Assembly (NCBI GenBank): GCA_031769625.1
Contig: JAUIMM010000737.1
Span: 2,284,501-2,348,500 of the forward strand
Origin: Taudactylus pleione
Lineage: Eukaryota > Chordata > Amphibia > Anura > Myobatrachidae
Length of the DNA: 64,000 bases
Direction of reading: 5' to 3'
Translations under genes and position numbers: made by a program
Notes under the pieces: model-generated
What the model saw: the letters and a program-made list of their open reading frames with translations, nothing else
The model's database searches: none
Told to the model about the DNA's origin: nothing
Shown here: piece by piece, positions 1 to 10,929 of the stretch
Layout: the number at the start of each line of letters is the position of its first letter
Numbering within the stretch: the stretch's first letter is position 1

Positions 1-94
1 CGAGCGTCCAGGAGGACGCTCCATGAAAATGGAGCCCGGCCCTCATTCAGAGCGTGCGCTCTGCTCAGAGCGTACGGCTCTGAATGAGGGCCTT
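1..94. mobile_element. End of a chained-hairpin DNA element, cut by the window edge
   Basis: The sequence repeats the end of the complete copy at 9598-10114: the 'ccatgaaaatgga' block and then a terminal hairpin with 'agagcg' arms ending 'ctgaatgagggcc'. The rest lies to the left of the window. Confidence 0.75.
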
Positions 95-663
95 TGTTCA
101 TAGTCTGCTGCTGGCTCTCATCATGCAACTTTTTCTAACTGTTAGGTTCTTTTGGTGCTCTTCGTCCATGCCGTTATAGCATCGTGCACACACGATTGTA
201 CATTGTCGTAGCTCTGGGATATTACACAGCAGTTATGCACTCTCTGCAGTGAATGTAACAACATCAGGGATCCTGACAGAAGGAGACGTGTATGTACAGT
301 TGCTAACGTGTACTTGGTGTGAAAATGTTTTTTCTAGGTTTTGACCATATAATCCCCTGCTCCAGCCCCGGAAGTGTTGGAGAGCTGATGTTACAGGTAT
401 AAGATAAAGTCATTGTTTTAATTTTGTAATAAATTACAAAGTCAAAATTAGATAAAGGAACACTGGGAGAAGGGAGGGTGTAAACCTGTGACGATAAATC
501 TCAAATGTAAACTCCAACTCATAAGTAGATTGTATAGAAACAATATTAATATTGGCCTATTGTTTTCACCAGAGAGCCGGCCTGGGCCCCATTATTATCG
601 GGGGCGTGGCCTAAATGCAGGAGGCGTGGCCAAGTCCGCTCAGGAAAAAAAAAACTATTTGGC

Positions 664-736
664 TGAGGCGGGGGGGGGGGGGGGGGGGGGGGCACTGTGA
701 GCACCTCAGCTAGACGCAAATCCAGGGGGGGGGGGG
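664..736 (+). repeat. Two G homopolymer runs
   Basis: Runs of about 23 G (from about 670) and 13 G (from about 725) lie close together. They could form G-quadruplexes. Runs of this length are also hard to sequence, so their exact length is uncertain. The region 95-1134 otherwise shows no gene that I can support. Confidence 0.7.
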
Positions 737-1134
737 GTTTGTGCTATCAGTTTGAATGCTCCCCACCACAGGCAGAGGAGAGGAGACTACTGCTGCTGCT
801 CAGAGGCAGGAGTCTCCCTGGTTCTACTGCAGCCCAGCACACAGCAGCGTGTTCTGGGCCTGCAGGACCCCTCCAACAAGCCCGGGTACATAGCACCCAC
901 TCCCCCTCCCTCTCGGCACCTCTGAGGTTGAGTATCCCTTACTCAGAATGCTTGGGACAGCAGTGTTTCGGACTTTGGAACATTTGTATAGAAATAATGA
1001 GATTTCTTGAGGATGGGACATAATAAGTCTAAACACTAAATGTATTTATGTTTCATATGCGCCACAAAGCCTGAAGGTAACTTTATACAATAGTTTTGAT
1101 TCATTTTTGTGTGAACTAAGGGGGGGGGAATTCA

Positions 1135-1574
1135 GGAGGTCATTCAGACCCGCTCGCGAGCAAGCGGGTCAATGTTCCCCCAATGCGCATGCACACGACG
1201 GAGGGAGCTCCGTCGTGCGCATGCGCGAGACCCGAATAACGATGGCCAAGCCGTCGTTATGGGTCTCGCACTAAAGGGGGCGTGCTGTCGATGGTGACTG
1301 ACAGCACGCCCCCTTTAGTGGGCGTGCCGGGGGCGTGGTTGCCAGATGGAGGCGTTCCCATGGGAACGCCTACCGTCTGAGTCCGATAGAGGCAAAATCA
1401 CTCCATGGCTTGCGGCAACGAGACCCTACCACAAGGGTCTCGTCGCAAGCCCGATGGTCGCGATGGTCTTGACCATCGCGACCATCTTTTTGGCCGCTCG
1501 CATATGCTGTGGGTGGTCACCCACAGCTATGCGAGCGGCCAGGAGGCCGCTCCATTTTCAGGGAGGAGGGCCCT
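1135..1574. mobile_element. Chained-hairpin DNA element, lacks one terminal hairpin
   Basis: It starts 'ggaggtcattcagacccgct' and runs through about eight back-to-back inverted repeats. Examples are 'gcgcatgc...acgacgga' with its partner, the 'aagggggcgtgctgtc' pair, 'ggcgttcccatgggaacgcc', the 'gatggtcgcgatggtc' pair and the 'gctcgcata...cccacagc' pair. It is the same family as 7817-8136 and 9598-10114 but stops after 'ggagggccctg', without the last hairpin. Confidence 0.85.
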
Positions 1575-2540
1575 GTCCCTATATGGGGAACTCGGCTGTA
1601 GAGAGAGGGGGGTGTCTTTAGAAAGGAAACGTCAGGCATGGCATAGATCATATCCCAACACATCAAGATCCCAGCAATGTATTTATGCACATACAAAATA
1701 AATAAAAGACTCCACCTCCTGCTGGTGTGACTGTCGGATACATTGTGCTGTATTTAGCACAGCGTAGCAATGAGTGAGCGGCACTGTAGCAGTATCTGTT
1801 TCACAGAACGTGTTTAAGCATTGTTAAACAGAGACAGGTCATGCTGGTTTGTGTAGTGCCACAGCAGCTACACTGGCACGGGCACCGGTTGGAATAGCAC
1901 AGCACATGCAGCAACACACAAAACAATCATAGTACTACTACCACCCCCAGCCCACCGCTCAGTCAGCCAAGGTAGTACTATCATGTGTGTAATTGGGGTC
2001 GGGGAACATTCATCCGCTGACGGGCATCTAGGGTTAGGCGTCTAGGAATTGGCGCCCAGCCGGGTGTCCTAGCTGATCCATGTCTGCACGGAAAATATGT
2101 ACCATGTCCCTTCATAATACATGCTGCTATCTCCTACTAACAGTACTACTACCCCACCCGCCACTCAGTCAACTGGCAGGGTAGTAGTACCATATATTTC
2201 ACTTACAATGGTATTTAGACCCATGTCGGTATAATAAGCTGTCAGTATGTAGACCATATGGGTATAGTGACTTCTCAGTATTTAGATTTTGGGGATTTTG
2301 TCCATGTCTAACTTGCGTCCCTGTCGGGTTTTTTTTACTGTCTACATATTGATTGTCTGCATTTAGTCCGTGCCGAAATTTTGGCTGCTGGGATTTAGAC
2401 CCAGTCGGGATTTTGGTGCCAGTTATTTGACGGGCAGGATATCGTACCCAATCCAGTGAAATATCAGGAGGTATGAATGCGGGGGTGTAGTAGGTATTCA
2501 AATCAGCGGCAACCCGGCAAGGGTGAAAATCTCGATTGTC

Positions 2541-2930
2541 CCTAAGGTAAGTATCGCTAAACCTAGTACCCCTCCTAACCCTCCTTAGGGGTGCCTAACC
2601 CTAACCTCCCCCCCCAAGTGCCTAACCTTAATCCCCCCTCTAAGTGCCTAAACCTAACCCCACTTCCCCGCCGCCTAAACCTAAGTCCCCCGGGGGGGTG
2701 CCTAACCCTAACCTCCCACCAGGGGGTGCCTAACCCTAGCCCTCCCTTCCCCTAGCCTAACCCTAACCTCCCGGGGGGTGCCTAACTCTAACCCTCCCTT
2801 CCCCTAGCCTAACGCTAACCTCCCGGGGGGTGCCTAACCCTCCCTTCCCCTAGCCTAACCCTAACCTCCCGGGGGGTGCCTAACCCTAAGTCCCCCCGGG
2901 AGCCCTAAACCTAACCCTCCCCCCCGCGGC
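2541..2930. repeat. Telomere-like (cctaaccctaac) minisatellite
   Basis: Irregular units built on 'cctaaccctaacctccc' alternate with G-runs such as 'cggggggtg'. It begins right after 'aaggtaagtatcg', the same junction found at 27829, so it seems to be the inside of a dispersed element rather than a telomere relic. The surrounding 2000-3060 has the same flavour, with degenerate inverted pieces, and no gene. Confidence 0.75.
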
Positions 2931-3365
2931 TGTCCGCGCCCGGCATCACTTCGATCGGGATGCCGGGCGTCGGTCTTCCGGCGTCTGGTTAATGACAGGC
3001 GTCTAGATTTAGACCCCTGCCATTAGTACCATGCCGGGATTAGAACGTCATATCTGGACCCCCAAACAATTCAGGCCACCCCTTCCTAATCGATTAACTA
3101 CCATTACCGTCACATTGAAAGTACTGGATAAAGTATCCAAGTTCGATGCAAATCTTACCCTTCCTACTAATAATTTGCCCGTTGGGGGCTAAGCTAAAGT
3201 GATCCCCAATTTATCCCTCTTGTCCTGGTCCCAAATGGGAGTGCTGACCTTGGCCCACATTCTCTCACTGGCCTCACTTTTGACCTCCTACGAGACCAGT
3301 TTGACCTCTTGAAGTTCATGCAGAATAGATATCAGGGCCAAGATGGGAGTATAATTCAGCACCCT

Positions 3366-3940
3366 GGGCCTGATTCAGACCCTCTCGCAATCGGCCGCTC
3401 GCTCGTACGCGGCCGATGTAATGCAATTGCGCATACGTATGCATTGCAGTGTGAGTGCGCGAACTAGTCGGGAAGCGCTTGCTCGCCCGGCAAAGACAGC
3501 CCTGTGGAATGAGTGACAGGTAAGGCCGTTTGTGGGTGGTAACGGGCAGGACACTAATAACGGGGGAGTGGAGTTGCGAACGCAGGTGTGCCAGAGTGTT
3601 TCAATGCCGTGTCAGAGGCGTGCATAATTAACAGGCAGCGTCATAGTACATGTCACCTGGCTGGATTATACACTGAAGTGCTTGCTGTAGGGTACAGTCA
3701 ACCGCAAGCGCTGCGGTCAGATCCGATGTAACCCGATGTACCGATGGCTGTATATACTTCCTGGAGATGACGTTCGTTATTGGGCGGCTGAAGACAGGCT
3801 GGTGGGCGTCTATAAACACAAAGTGATCGCATGCTAAGACATAGTGGGCGTGCCTATGCCTTGCCGTGCGATCACCTGCCTTGACGTCACTTAGCTGAAT
3901 TTCCATACACTGGGAGCGAGCGTCCGCCTCTAGCGAACGG
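3366..3940. mobile_element. 0.6-kb 'gggcctgattcag' non-autonomous element
   Basis: The left end is 'gggcctgattcagacc'. The inside shares long stretches with the copies at 13963 and 14660 ('cttcctggagatgacg', 'agtgggcgtgc', 'tgtgggtggtaac'). The right end 'gcgaacgggtc' is degraded. No coding capacity. Confidence 0.75.
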
Positions 3941-4081
3941 GTCCTCTGTCCCCCTCCCTCTCATTAATGGAACAGTGTTGCTAAGGGTGGCAGCTAGAGG
4001 TGCAATATCATTTTGGTTCCAGTATCTGTCGCTTCCCGACCCTGTTAAGAAATCGTCTCGCACCGGACAGCTGATCTCCAT

Positions 4082-6060
4082 AGGACATTCCCTGGGTTTT
4101 CTTTTCTGCGCCCCTCATGTTCTTCGAAAATCTTTTAATAAACATTAATGATGGGGGGGGATTTAATTAAAGGTAAATTATAAATCTTATAAGCACTTGA
4201 AGCAGAGTGAGAACTACGCCGATTGGTGTGGCGTTTCTTGGTCGCAGAGTTATCGCCCAATCACAATAATGAGCGCCCATCGGGATCGGTCATTTGTAAT
4301 TATTGCTGAACGACCTTATCCTCGCGGTTTGGCTGCTGCTCTGTGAATAAGCCGGACTCTGCGGACGTCAGTTAGGACATACGACCAGATGTTACCTGGT
4401 GAATCAGGTGTTGTTAAACCCTGTAGCCTGGAGAAGAGGTGAAGGGCTTATCCAAAATACTGATCCTGAGGTTCCGCACTGGCTTATATTGTGTCAGTCT
4501 GACCCTCATCCACAAAGACATCTTCCTACGTCCTGCAGGTGACTCAGAGAAAACTGCGTTGTGACCTTTCCGATCCCTCGCTACCATGGCACGGTGACCC
4601 AGGGTCACAGAAGAGATCTCTCTCGGTAATACATCCCTGAGCAGTGTGTCACAGCCAACATATAAAGACACCGGCGATCGCCCTTCCTCCAACAGCCGGA
4701 TCTCAGTGTGCAATTACTGATTAGTGGCAGGGATATTGTAATTATCGAGATTATCCGGATGAGTCACATAGAAATCACCTATTGCGTGTAGATGATCTGG
4801 TCGCATAAGGTGGCACTCAGATGACCACCTAATGACCATATACTGATTTATCAGTGCTTATTTGCAATTAAAGCCCAAATCCCGGGGCTAAATTGTATAT
4901 TTTTACTAATGCGTTTCAATCACCTAGCACCGCATAACAGTAAAATATCGCCGAGGCAGTTGTGCGTTACTGGCCTGAAACGGTAATAGTTCACGAACCA
5001 CTTCGTCATCCCAGTCTCTGCCTGAGTCGGGTGCGACTGAGCCAAAAACCCAGATTTGATTTACATTTTTTAGTTTGAATATTAAAAAAAAAAAGGAAAT
5101 AACACACCGTAAGAATAGACCGAATTTATGAAAACGCTTTATTATTCTGGTTGAACTGAAATTGTCCATATGGGCTCTCGCAATGATGGAGCACAAATGC
5201 GTATATTCGCCAGTACGTAGCGCTGTAGGCCTCATGCTGTGCGCCCGGTCTGATTTTTGTCATCATGATCAGTGCGCAGTCACACTTAAGTTCCAGCCGC
5301 AGTTCCGTCGTCACGTCTCCACTGAACTTTGCCGATGTGAAAATGTGGCAGCGCAGTTACGCCGCCTCAGTGGTACTCGCAGACTCGCTTAGAGCGCCTT
5401 CGACTCTGTATCACATGTACTTGCGACCAGTTTTGGCGCAGTGAGAAAACACTGCGCAGACGGGGAGACATTTAGCTCTGCATCAGCGCCATTGCTGTAT
5501 TTATAATATACGCACTGATTGCGGGAGATGAGAACAGAGCACAGGATTCCTCGCTGTATTGTGTCACCGGGAGGCGGGCGCCACACACCTGTCAGGCTGT
5601 TGCTAGGGTACAGGTATATAACGCTCTTATTATTGTCACACAGCGAGCTGAGCTCTGGTTCTGTAGCAGGGGCTCATTATCACAACAATGATCGCTAATA
5701 TATTGATTGCAAGAGGAGATATAACAGCCAATTAGCTGCCCCCCCCCCTTCCTCCTGTACTTATCTATGAAAGCAAAACAATATGCAATAATTATCTGTC
5801 ATTGTTGGTGCTGCTGTATTACCTGCTGTGAATAACACGATATCTTCTGCAATTTCACTGATATACTGTATTTAACCCTGTGATGTACGTGCATCTGCCG
5901 GTGCCTGGCCAGGCGTCCCGGGTCTCAGGGGGTTACATTCAGTTGTGTTGCAGATTAGTCGTCACTTCTGTTGTTCTGTAATCGGTTCAAGGAAAAGACC
6001 AACAAGGTTTCTGCTGAAGGTGGCGCTAATTGCGTGCGCAGGTCGGGAAGTACAGCTCTC
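4082..6060. other. Non-coding sequence without recognised features
   Basis: I see no exon, tRNA or clear transposon end here. Open frames are short and have no recognisable domain. Parts may be old transposon remains. Confidence 0.5.
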
Positions 6061-6063
6061 CTT

Positions 6064-6226
6064 GGGGTAAATTTACTAAGATGGGAGTTCTATTAAGAAG
6101 TGATGTTGCCCATAGCAACCAATCAGATTCCAGGTATTATCTTCTAGAAGGTGCTAGATAAATGAGAAGTAGAATCTGATTGGTTGCTATGGGTAACATC
6201 ACTTCTTAAATAGAATTTACCCCCTT
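6064..6226. mobile_element. Hairpin MITE, 'cccatagcaaccaatcag' type
   Basis: A near-perfect hairpin: 'ggggtaaatttactaag' at one end, 'aatttaccccc' at the other, and inner arms 'gttgcccatagcaaccaat' and 'attggttgctatgggtaac'. Relatives lie at 20142, 25550 and 51814. Non-coding DNA transposon typical of frog genomes. Confidence 0.85.
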
Positions 6227-6261
6227 GTCTCAAGGCTAGTGCATCCCATTCATCAACTCTG

Positions 6262-6780
6262 AGCCTGATTCAGAGAAATACGCAATGCCGATATTTATGC
6301 AGTTGAGCGATTATCGGTAAACTGCATACGCGTAAGTCGCGCTTAGACGTATGCGCAGTACATTACCGTGGTCACATGCAGCAACTTTTTACTCGCAGGT
6401 TGATTGACAGGGGATCAGTTGTGGGAGGTCACGGGGAGTGCTGGCAAAGGACGCAGACGCGTTGTGACCGTTTTCGTGGTGTGTCGCAGCCTGCGTCTAC
6501 GATCTCAAGCGCAATAAAAATGTCGCCGTCGTCTCAGTTCTCGCAGCTATTTTGAACAGACATAAGGTTACTCTGAAGTGCGATAATCGAATGATCGGTG
6601 ATGCAGCGTCTTTGTACGCAGATGGTTGGATTTGCAAAGCCGCAGGTGGGCGTGTCAGTACAATACTCTGTGTCTGCTACATTTGCATATATTTGCACAG
6701 CAGTTGGGTACGGGATCACTGTTGCATTGGCATTAACATAGAGTTCCCGCTAGGTTGTGTCAGCGTGGCGCTGCGACGGA
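6262..6780. mobile_element. Degraded 'gcctgattcagag' element
   Basis: Only the left end 'gcctgattcagag' is clear. The interior is rich in 'cgta', 'tgcg' and 'gattgacag' blocks like the related 0.5-0.6 kb elements. The right boundary is a guess. Confidence 0.45.
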
Positions 6781-7197
6781 TTTTAAAGTACCAAAATGTG
6801 CCCTACCCTTATGGAGGCACCCAGTGCCCCACTGATCGCACGCTGACCTTGGCGGACTTGCAACACTCGGCCTCCTGCTGTGCCGCTGCGACTCTTCCTC
6901 TCCCGCAGTGACCTGCAGTTCACAGTGTGGGCAGAGTTAGGGGGGCAGTCCAGCATCTCCATTAGTACTGGGCACACCCTCTAGAGTGATAGAAAGGGGG
7001 GAGTGCCACAAGACCATGTCCCTCCCTGAGAGGCCACGCCCCCTTTTCAGACGCGCACTCTTCCGGCGCCAAGCCCTAAATTTAACCTAGAGTAAACACT
7101 ATATTAGGGTACATCTCTGAAGCAGGCCCTCCGTCCCTAATCGTCTAGGCTGCGCAAGACGCAGTTACCAGACCAGGAAACATTTACATAATCCTGT

Positions 7198-7539
7198 GGG
7201 GGCGATTCAATTGTTCTGCCAGCGGCTTTTCATTTTAGACGCCCGACAGAGCAATTCAATTGTTGCTCTGTCGGGGCACGATAGCCGCCGGCGCCGGCAC
7301 TTCTGCACGCACTCAGGATTGCGCAAGCAGAAATGTGACTGAAACACCCTGGTTAGGGCGCGCTAACCGCAGATAGCGCGCCCTAACCAGGAATTAAGAC
7401 GGGTTTAGCCGTTTTAGACTGCTAAACCTCGTCTTTTGGTCGGCGAAGAGGGCGATAATTAATGAGCACCCAGAACATTTGAATAGCAAACTGTGCGCTC
7501 ATTACTTAGCACGCCCAAAAAAGCAATTGAATCACCCCC
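7198..7539. mobile_element. 0.34-kb MITE with 'ggggcgattcaattg' ends
   Basis: Terminal inverted repeats 'ggggcgattcaattg' and 'caattgaatcacccc'. Inside are further inverted pairs, such as 'gttagggcgcgctaac' with 'gcgcgccctaacc', and 'gacgggtttag' with 'ctaaacctcgtc'. Confidence 0.8.
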
Positions 7540-7710
7540 TCAGATATCTAGTCAGGTTTTCCTCTAACCCAAGCTTTTCCAAACCCAGCAATCAAGGCAC
7601 CCTAACTGTCCAGGTTTAAAGAATATTCATGTTTGTGCAGAGATCGTATCATCAAACTGGCTATAGTCACCTGTGCTTTGACACGGATATCCCTACAACC
7701 TGGACTGTTA

Positions 7711-8349
7711 TGGAGCATACACATGGTCAGATTTGTCAGATGTGTCAGATGAACGATTGAACGTTCTGAACGATTTGATGAACAATTTGACCAACGATTT
7801 GAACGATTTGAACTATGGGCCTAATTCAGATCCGGTTGCAAGCGCTGTGCGCTCGCAACCGGGTCGATGGCGGGCCAGCCGTCTCCGTCGTGCGCATGCG
7901 CGTGACCCGGATAGCGACGGGCACTCCGTCGCTCCGGGTCTCGTACCAAAGGGGGCGTGCTGTCGATGGTGAGTGAAGTCAAGACCATCGCGACCATCTT
8001 CCTGGCCGCTCGCTATAGCTGTGGGTGGTCACCCACAGCTATGCGAGCAGCCAGGAGGCCGTTCTAAAAAAAAATAAAGACCGGCCCTGATTCAGAGCGA
8101 GCGCTCTGTCAGAGCGTCCGGCTCTGAATCAGGGCCTATGAACGATTTTTGACTGCATTAAAATTAATGGAGTCGTCCAAATCAGACTGCAAACACATCA
8201 GATGTCAGATATCGTTATCTGACCATCGGAAACGCGCATCGTTCATCGTTCAGACATGTCAGATTTTCCTTCAGATATGAACGATTGAATGATTTTTTAA
8301 ATCGTTATCGTTCAGATCTGAAGAAAAATCTGACCGTGTGTATGCACCA
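7711..8349. mobile_element. 'tggtgcatacac' DNA element, middle level of nest
   Basis: Terminal inverted repeats 'tggagcatacacatggtcag' and 'ctgaccgtgtgtatgcacca' are flanked by direct 'tta' (7708-7710 and 8350-8352), as for Harbinger-type insertions. The body is made of 'gaacgattt' repeats in both orientations. It is split by the chained-hairpin element. Confidence 0.85.
7817..8136. mobile_element. Chained-hairpin element, innermost, internally deleted
   Basis: Ends 'gggcctaattcag' and 'ctgaatcagggcc' lie between direct 'tat' repeats (7814-7816 and 8137-8139). It keeps the 'gcgcatgcgc', 'aagggggcgtgctgtcgatg' and 'gtgggtggtcacccac' parts but has lost several middle hairpins compared with 9598-10114. 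Confidence 0.85.
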
Positions 8350-8393
8350 TTAGGGTGCCTTGAGGACCAAGTTTTGGAACCCCTGCTCTAACC

Positions 8394-9300
8394 CCTCGTT
8401 CCTCAGCACGGAGAGCGTTCAGACCCCAGAAAACAGATATCTCTGCAGACGAAAATAGAAATCAGTGGGAGAGAGATTCAATCTGTATGCCGGAATAGGA
8501 GCTGTAACCCATTAATGGCCAGGAAACTATATAATCCATCCACTGGTAAATGAGATTAACTCCTCCGCTGCTAGAACCGATGATTAACCAATGGGGGGGA
8601 TGAAATTAACCCTTCCAGCGCCGGAGCACTGCCGCTTCCGGGATCTCAGTGATAACCCCGTCACACGGAAAGTGGAGGCGACATCTTCAGCTTCCAGGGA
8701 ACTGACAGACATATGAGATTAATCTGTTTGATGGGTGCCAGGGCCAGATTACCAATGGGGTAAATGGAAAGCTAGAGCGCCAGGCCTCCACATAAACTTA
8801 GGCCCATCAGCATGACGGCAAGATGATGACCAGTCGCCCAGCGGGCCAAGGTCAGCCAAACATATTTAGGGAGACATTGGGGCTGATATTGTCGGAGGTG
8901 TACAGTGCGCGTTGTCAAGGTATCGCCTGTAGATATATTGTGTTGGTCACTTAGCACACCTGTGCTCCAGCTAGATGATCTGGAAAACATGCACTGTTAG
9001 GGTTCCTTGAGGACCAGGCTTGAGGAACACTGGCATAACCTGAGCTTTCCGATCATCCTGGCAAGTGGCGACCTCGGGCATCCTGTGGCGGGTGTTGAGC
9101 TGCTTCGTGCCGCCAGCGTATGATAGGGGTTGTACTTCACGGTCTGCCTGTTTCTATTCTGTTCTGCAGAACATCTATATCGCACATTTTCAGGGTACAG
9201 TTTTACATTCAATGTGGGTTATATTTTTACTTATATTCTAATAAACATTCATTGGATTGTGTTCTCCTTTCAGCGGTGAGCAGACGTATTGTAATTTATT
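8394..9300. other. Non-coding, with two transposon scraps
   Basis: 8737-8815 ('gccagggccagatta') resembles the hAT element at 38224. 8998-9050 ('ttccttgaggaccagg...') resembles the right end of the 7570 element. No gene seen. Confidence 0.5.
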
Positions 9301-9509
9301 AGCATGTTCTGCGACGGTTTGAATCTCGGAGCTTCGATTTATTATACGTTCCAGATCTGTGATTCTTTATGCAGACTCGGAAAACCGCAGACTGCGGGGA
9401 GGAGAGCGCCCAATCTGCGCACTACACAGCGAGCCTGTATCCATACACGTCATGCCCTGCAGCCACCCAGATCCCACCAGTCGTCAGCGATATATGTAGT
9501 TATGGTGGG

Positions 9510-10600
9510 TTATACCCTGACATTAAATTTGCAAACTTTCGTCAGAGGTTGCAATCGATGTCAGGAAATCGGGTATCCGCTCCAACATTGAAACAATGGG
9601 CCTGATTCAGAGCCGAACGCTCTGACCAGAGCGCTCGCTCTGAATCAGGGCCCTCCTCCATGAAAATGGAGCCGCCTCCTGGCCGCTCGCATAGCTGTGG
9701 GTGACCACCCACAGCATATGCGAGCGTCCATGATGATGGTCGCGATGGTCTTGCGACGGAGACCCTGCGGTAGGGTATCGCTGCCGCAAGCCCTGGAGTG
9801 ATTTTGGCTCTATCAGAGCCAAAATCACTCCCACTGACATCACTAGTGATGTCAGTGGGGCCGGCTTCAGACGGTAGGCGTTCCCATGGGAACGCCTCCG
9901 TCTGGCAGGCACGCCCACCAAAGGGGGCGTGCTGTCAATCAACATCAACAGCACGCCCCCTTTGGTGCGAGACCCGGAGCGATGGAGAGCCCATCGCTCG
10001 CCGGGTCTTGCGCATGCGCACGACGGAGCTCCCTCCGTCGTGTGCATGCGCAGTGGGGGAACATCGACCCTCTTGCGAGCGTCCTGCGCTCGCGAGCGGG
10101 ACTGAATGACCCCCAATGTTCTTGCACGATTTAACTTGTCGCATCTGCTGTTCTGTGAGATCTCTGGGTACCCGCCTGGCACACACGTGATGCATTTTTA
10201 GTTCCTTTGTCACAATATGCTGAACCCGTTGTAATGAGACGCCAAGTGAAGCCGAAAGTTTGCGTTAAGTTACCTTCTGTCATTTTACAACATCCCTGCA
10301 GCTTTGGCAATGGTGACATCTGTAACCGCGCTGTATGGTCTCCCAGAACGCGCTTCGTCAGTCCATCTTTCAAGTGCTTCCACCATCGAAATACCGCAGC
10401 ATGGCTAATTGTCGCTGCACCGTATGCTTGCCGTAACATTTCATGAGTTTCATTTCTGCTTTTTCCAAGTTTAACACAAAATTCAATCCCACATCTCTGA
10501 CGTAATCTCAGACACGTCTTCCTCGTCCGCCATGACGAAACGTACGAAGATCTTACACTGGCTGTGACCAAACAAAGACGACTACGGCAGTCCAACCGCA
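9510..10600 (-). pseudogene. Broken mariner transposase, split by a MITE
   Basis: On the minus strand the N-terminal part is recognisable from about 10560 down to 10118. It starts MADEEDVSEITSEMWD, then after a frameshift shows IEFCVKLGKSRNETHEMLRQ, AYGAATISHAAVFRWWKHLK, and later HHVCARRVPRDLTEQQMRQV. Frames switch at least twice and several stops occur. The copy continues on the far side of the element at 9598-10114 with FLTSIATSDES, matching the position of the mariner catalytic T(G)DE motif. It encoded a cut-and-paste transposase but is dead. The C-terminal half is not recognisable. Confidence 0.8.
9598..10114. mobile_element. Complete chained-hairpin DNA element
   Basis: 517 bp between direct 'aat' repeats (9595-9597 and 10115-10117). 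Ends are 'gggcctgattca' and 'tgaatgaccccc'. Between them are about ten inverted repeats almost touching one another, for example 9603-9647, 9684-9726, 9795-9832, the perfect 28-bp palindrome 9831-9858, 9870-9904, 9918-9967, 9970-10007, 10009-10052 and 10071-10099. No coding capacity. It sits inside the mariner pseudogene. Confidence 0.9.
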
Positions 10601-10929
10601 GGGTCAGACACATCGATGTATGAGCTTCACAATAACCAGCATAGCGTTGCCACGTCTACCTATGGGACAGAACAACAGGCAGTCTCATTACTTTCATTCA
10701 TATATATATATGATAGAGTGGGAACACGCAGACCCTGGGCACCGCTGTGATGAATGTGCCGGTTATATAGGAGAACGTTGGCACTTAGCCTGGTGCAGCC
10801 TCTCTCGCAGCGGGTAACATATGGCCGAGCTGGGGCTGTACTGAGTATGAGGAGGGGGGAATGTGTCTGGGAGATTGGCCGGTTGATGGACGGCTCTGAC
10901 TGCTCCTCGCTGCATTTCCTTCATCAGTG

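Larger units (their letters stand above)
7570..8385. mobile_element. hAT-like MITE, outermost of three nested elements
   Basis: It is flanked by an 8-bp direct repeat 'ctctaacc' (7562-7569 and 8386-8393), the hAT target duplication length. Its ends read 'caagcttttccaaa' and 'ttttggaacccctg', with inner arms 'ctaactgtccagg' and 'cctggactgttag'. It is split by the element at 7711-8349. Relatives lie at 21347 and 40838. Confidence 0.85.

Noticed and set aside
2541..2930. Chromosome end or fused telomere
   Set aside because: Units are irregular and mixed with G/C-rich spacers, and the same core occurs in another element at 27.8 kb.
9607..10182. 191-codon minus-strand frame
   Set aside because: Crosses the non-coding chained-hairpin element and only touches a frameshifted piece of mariner.
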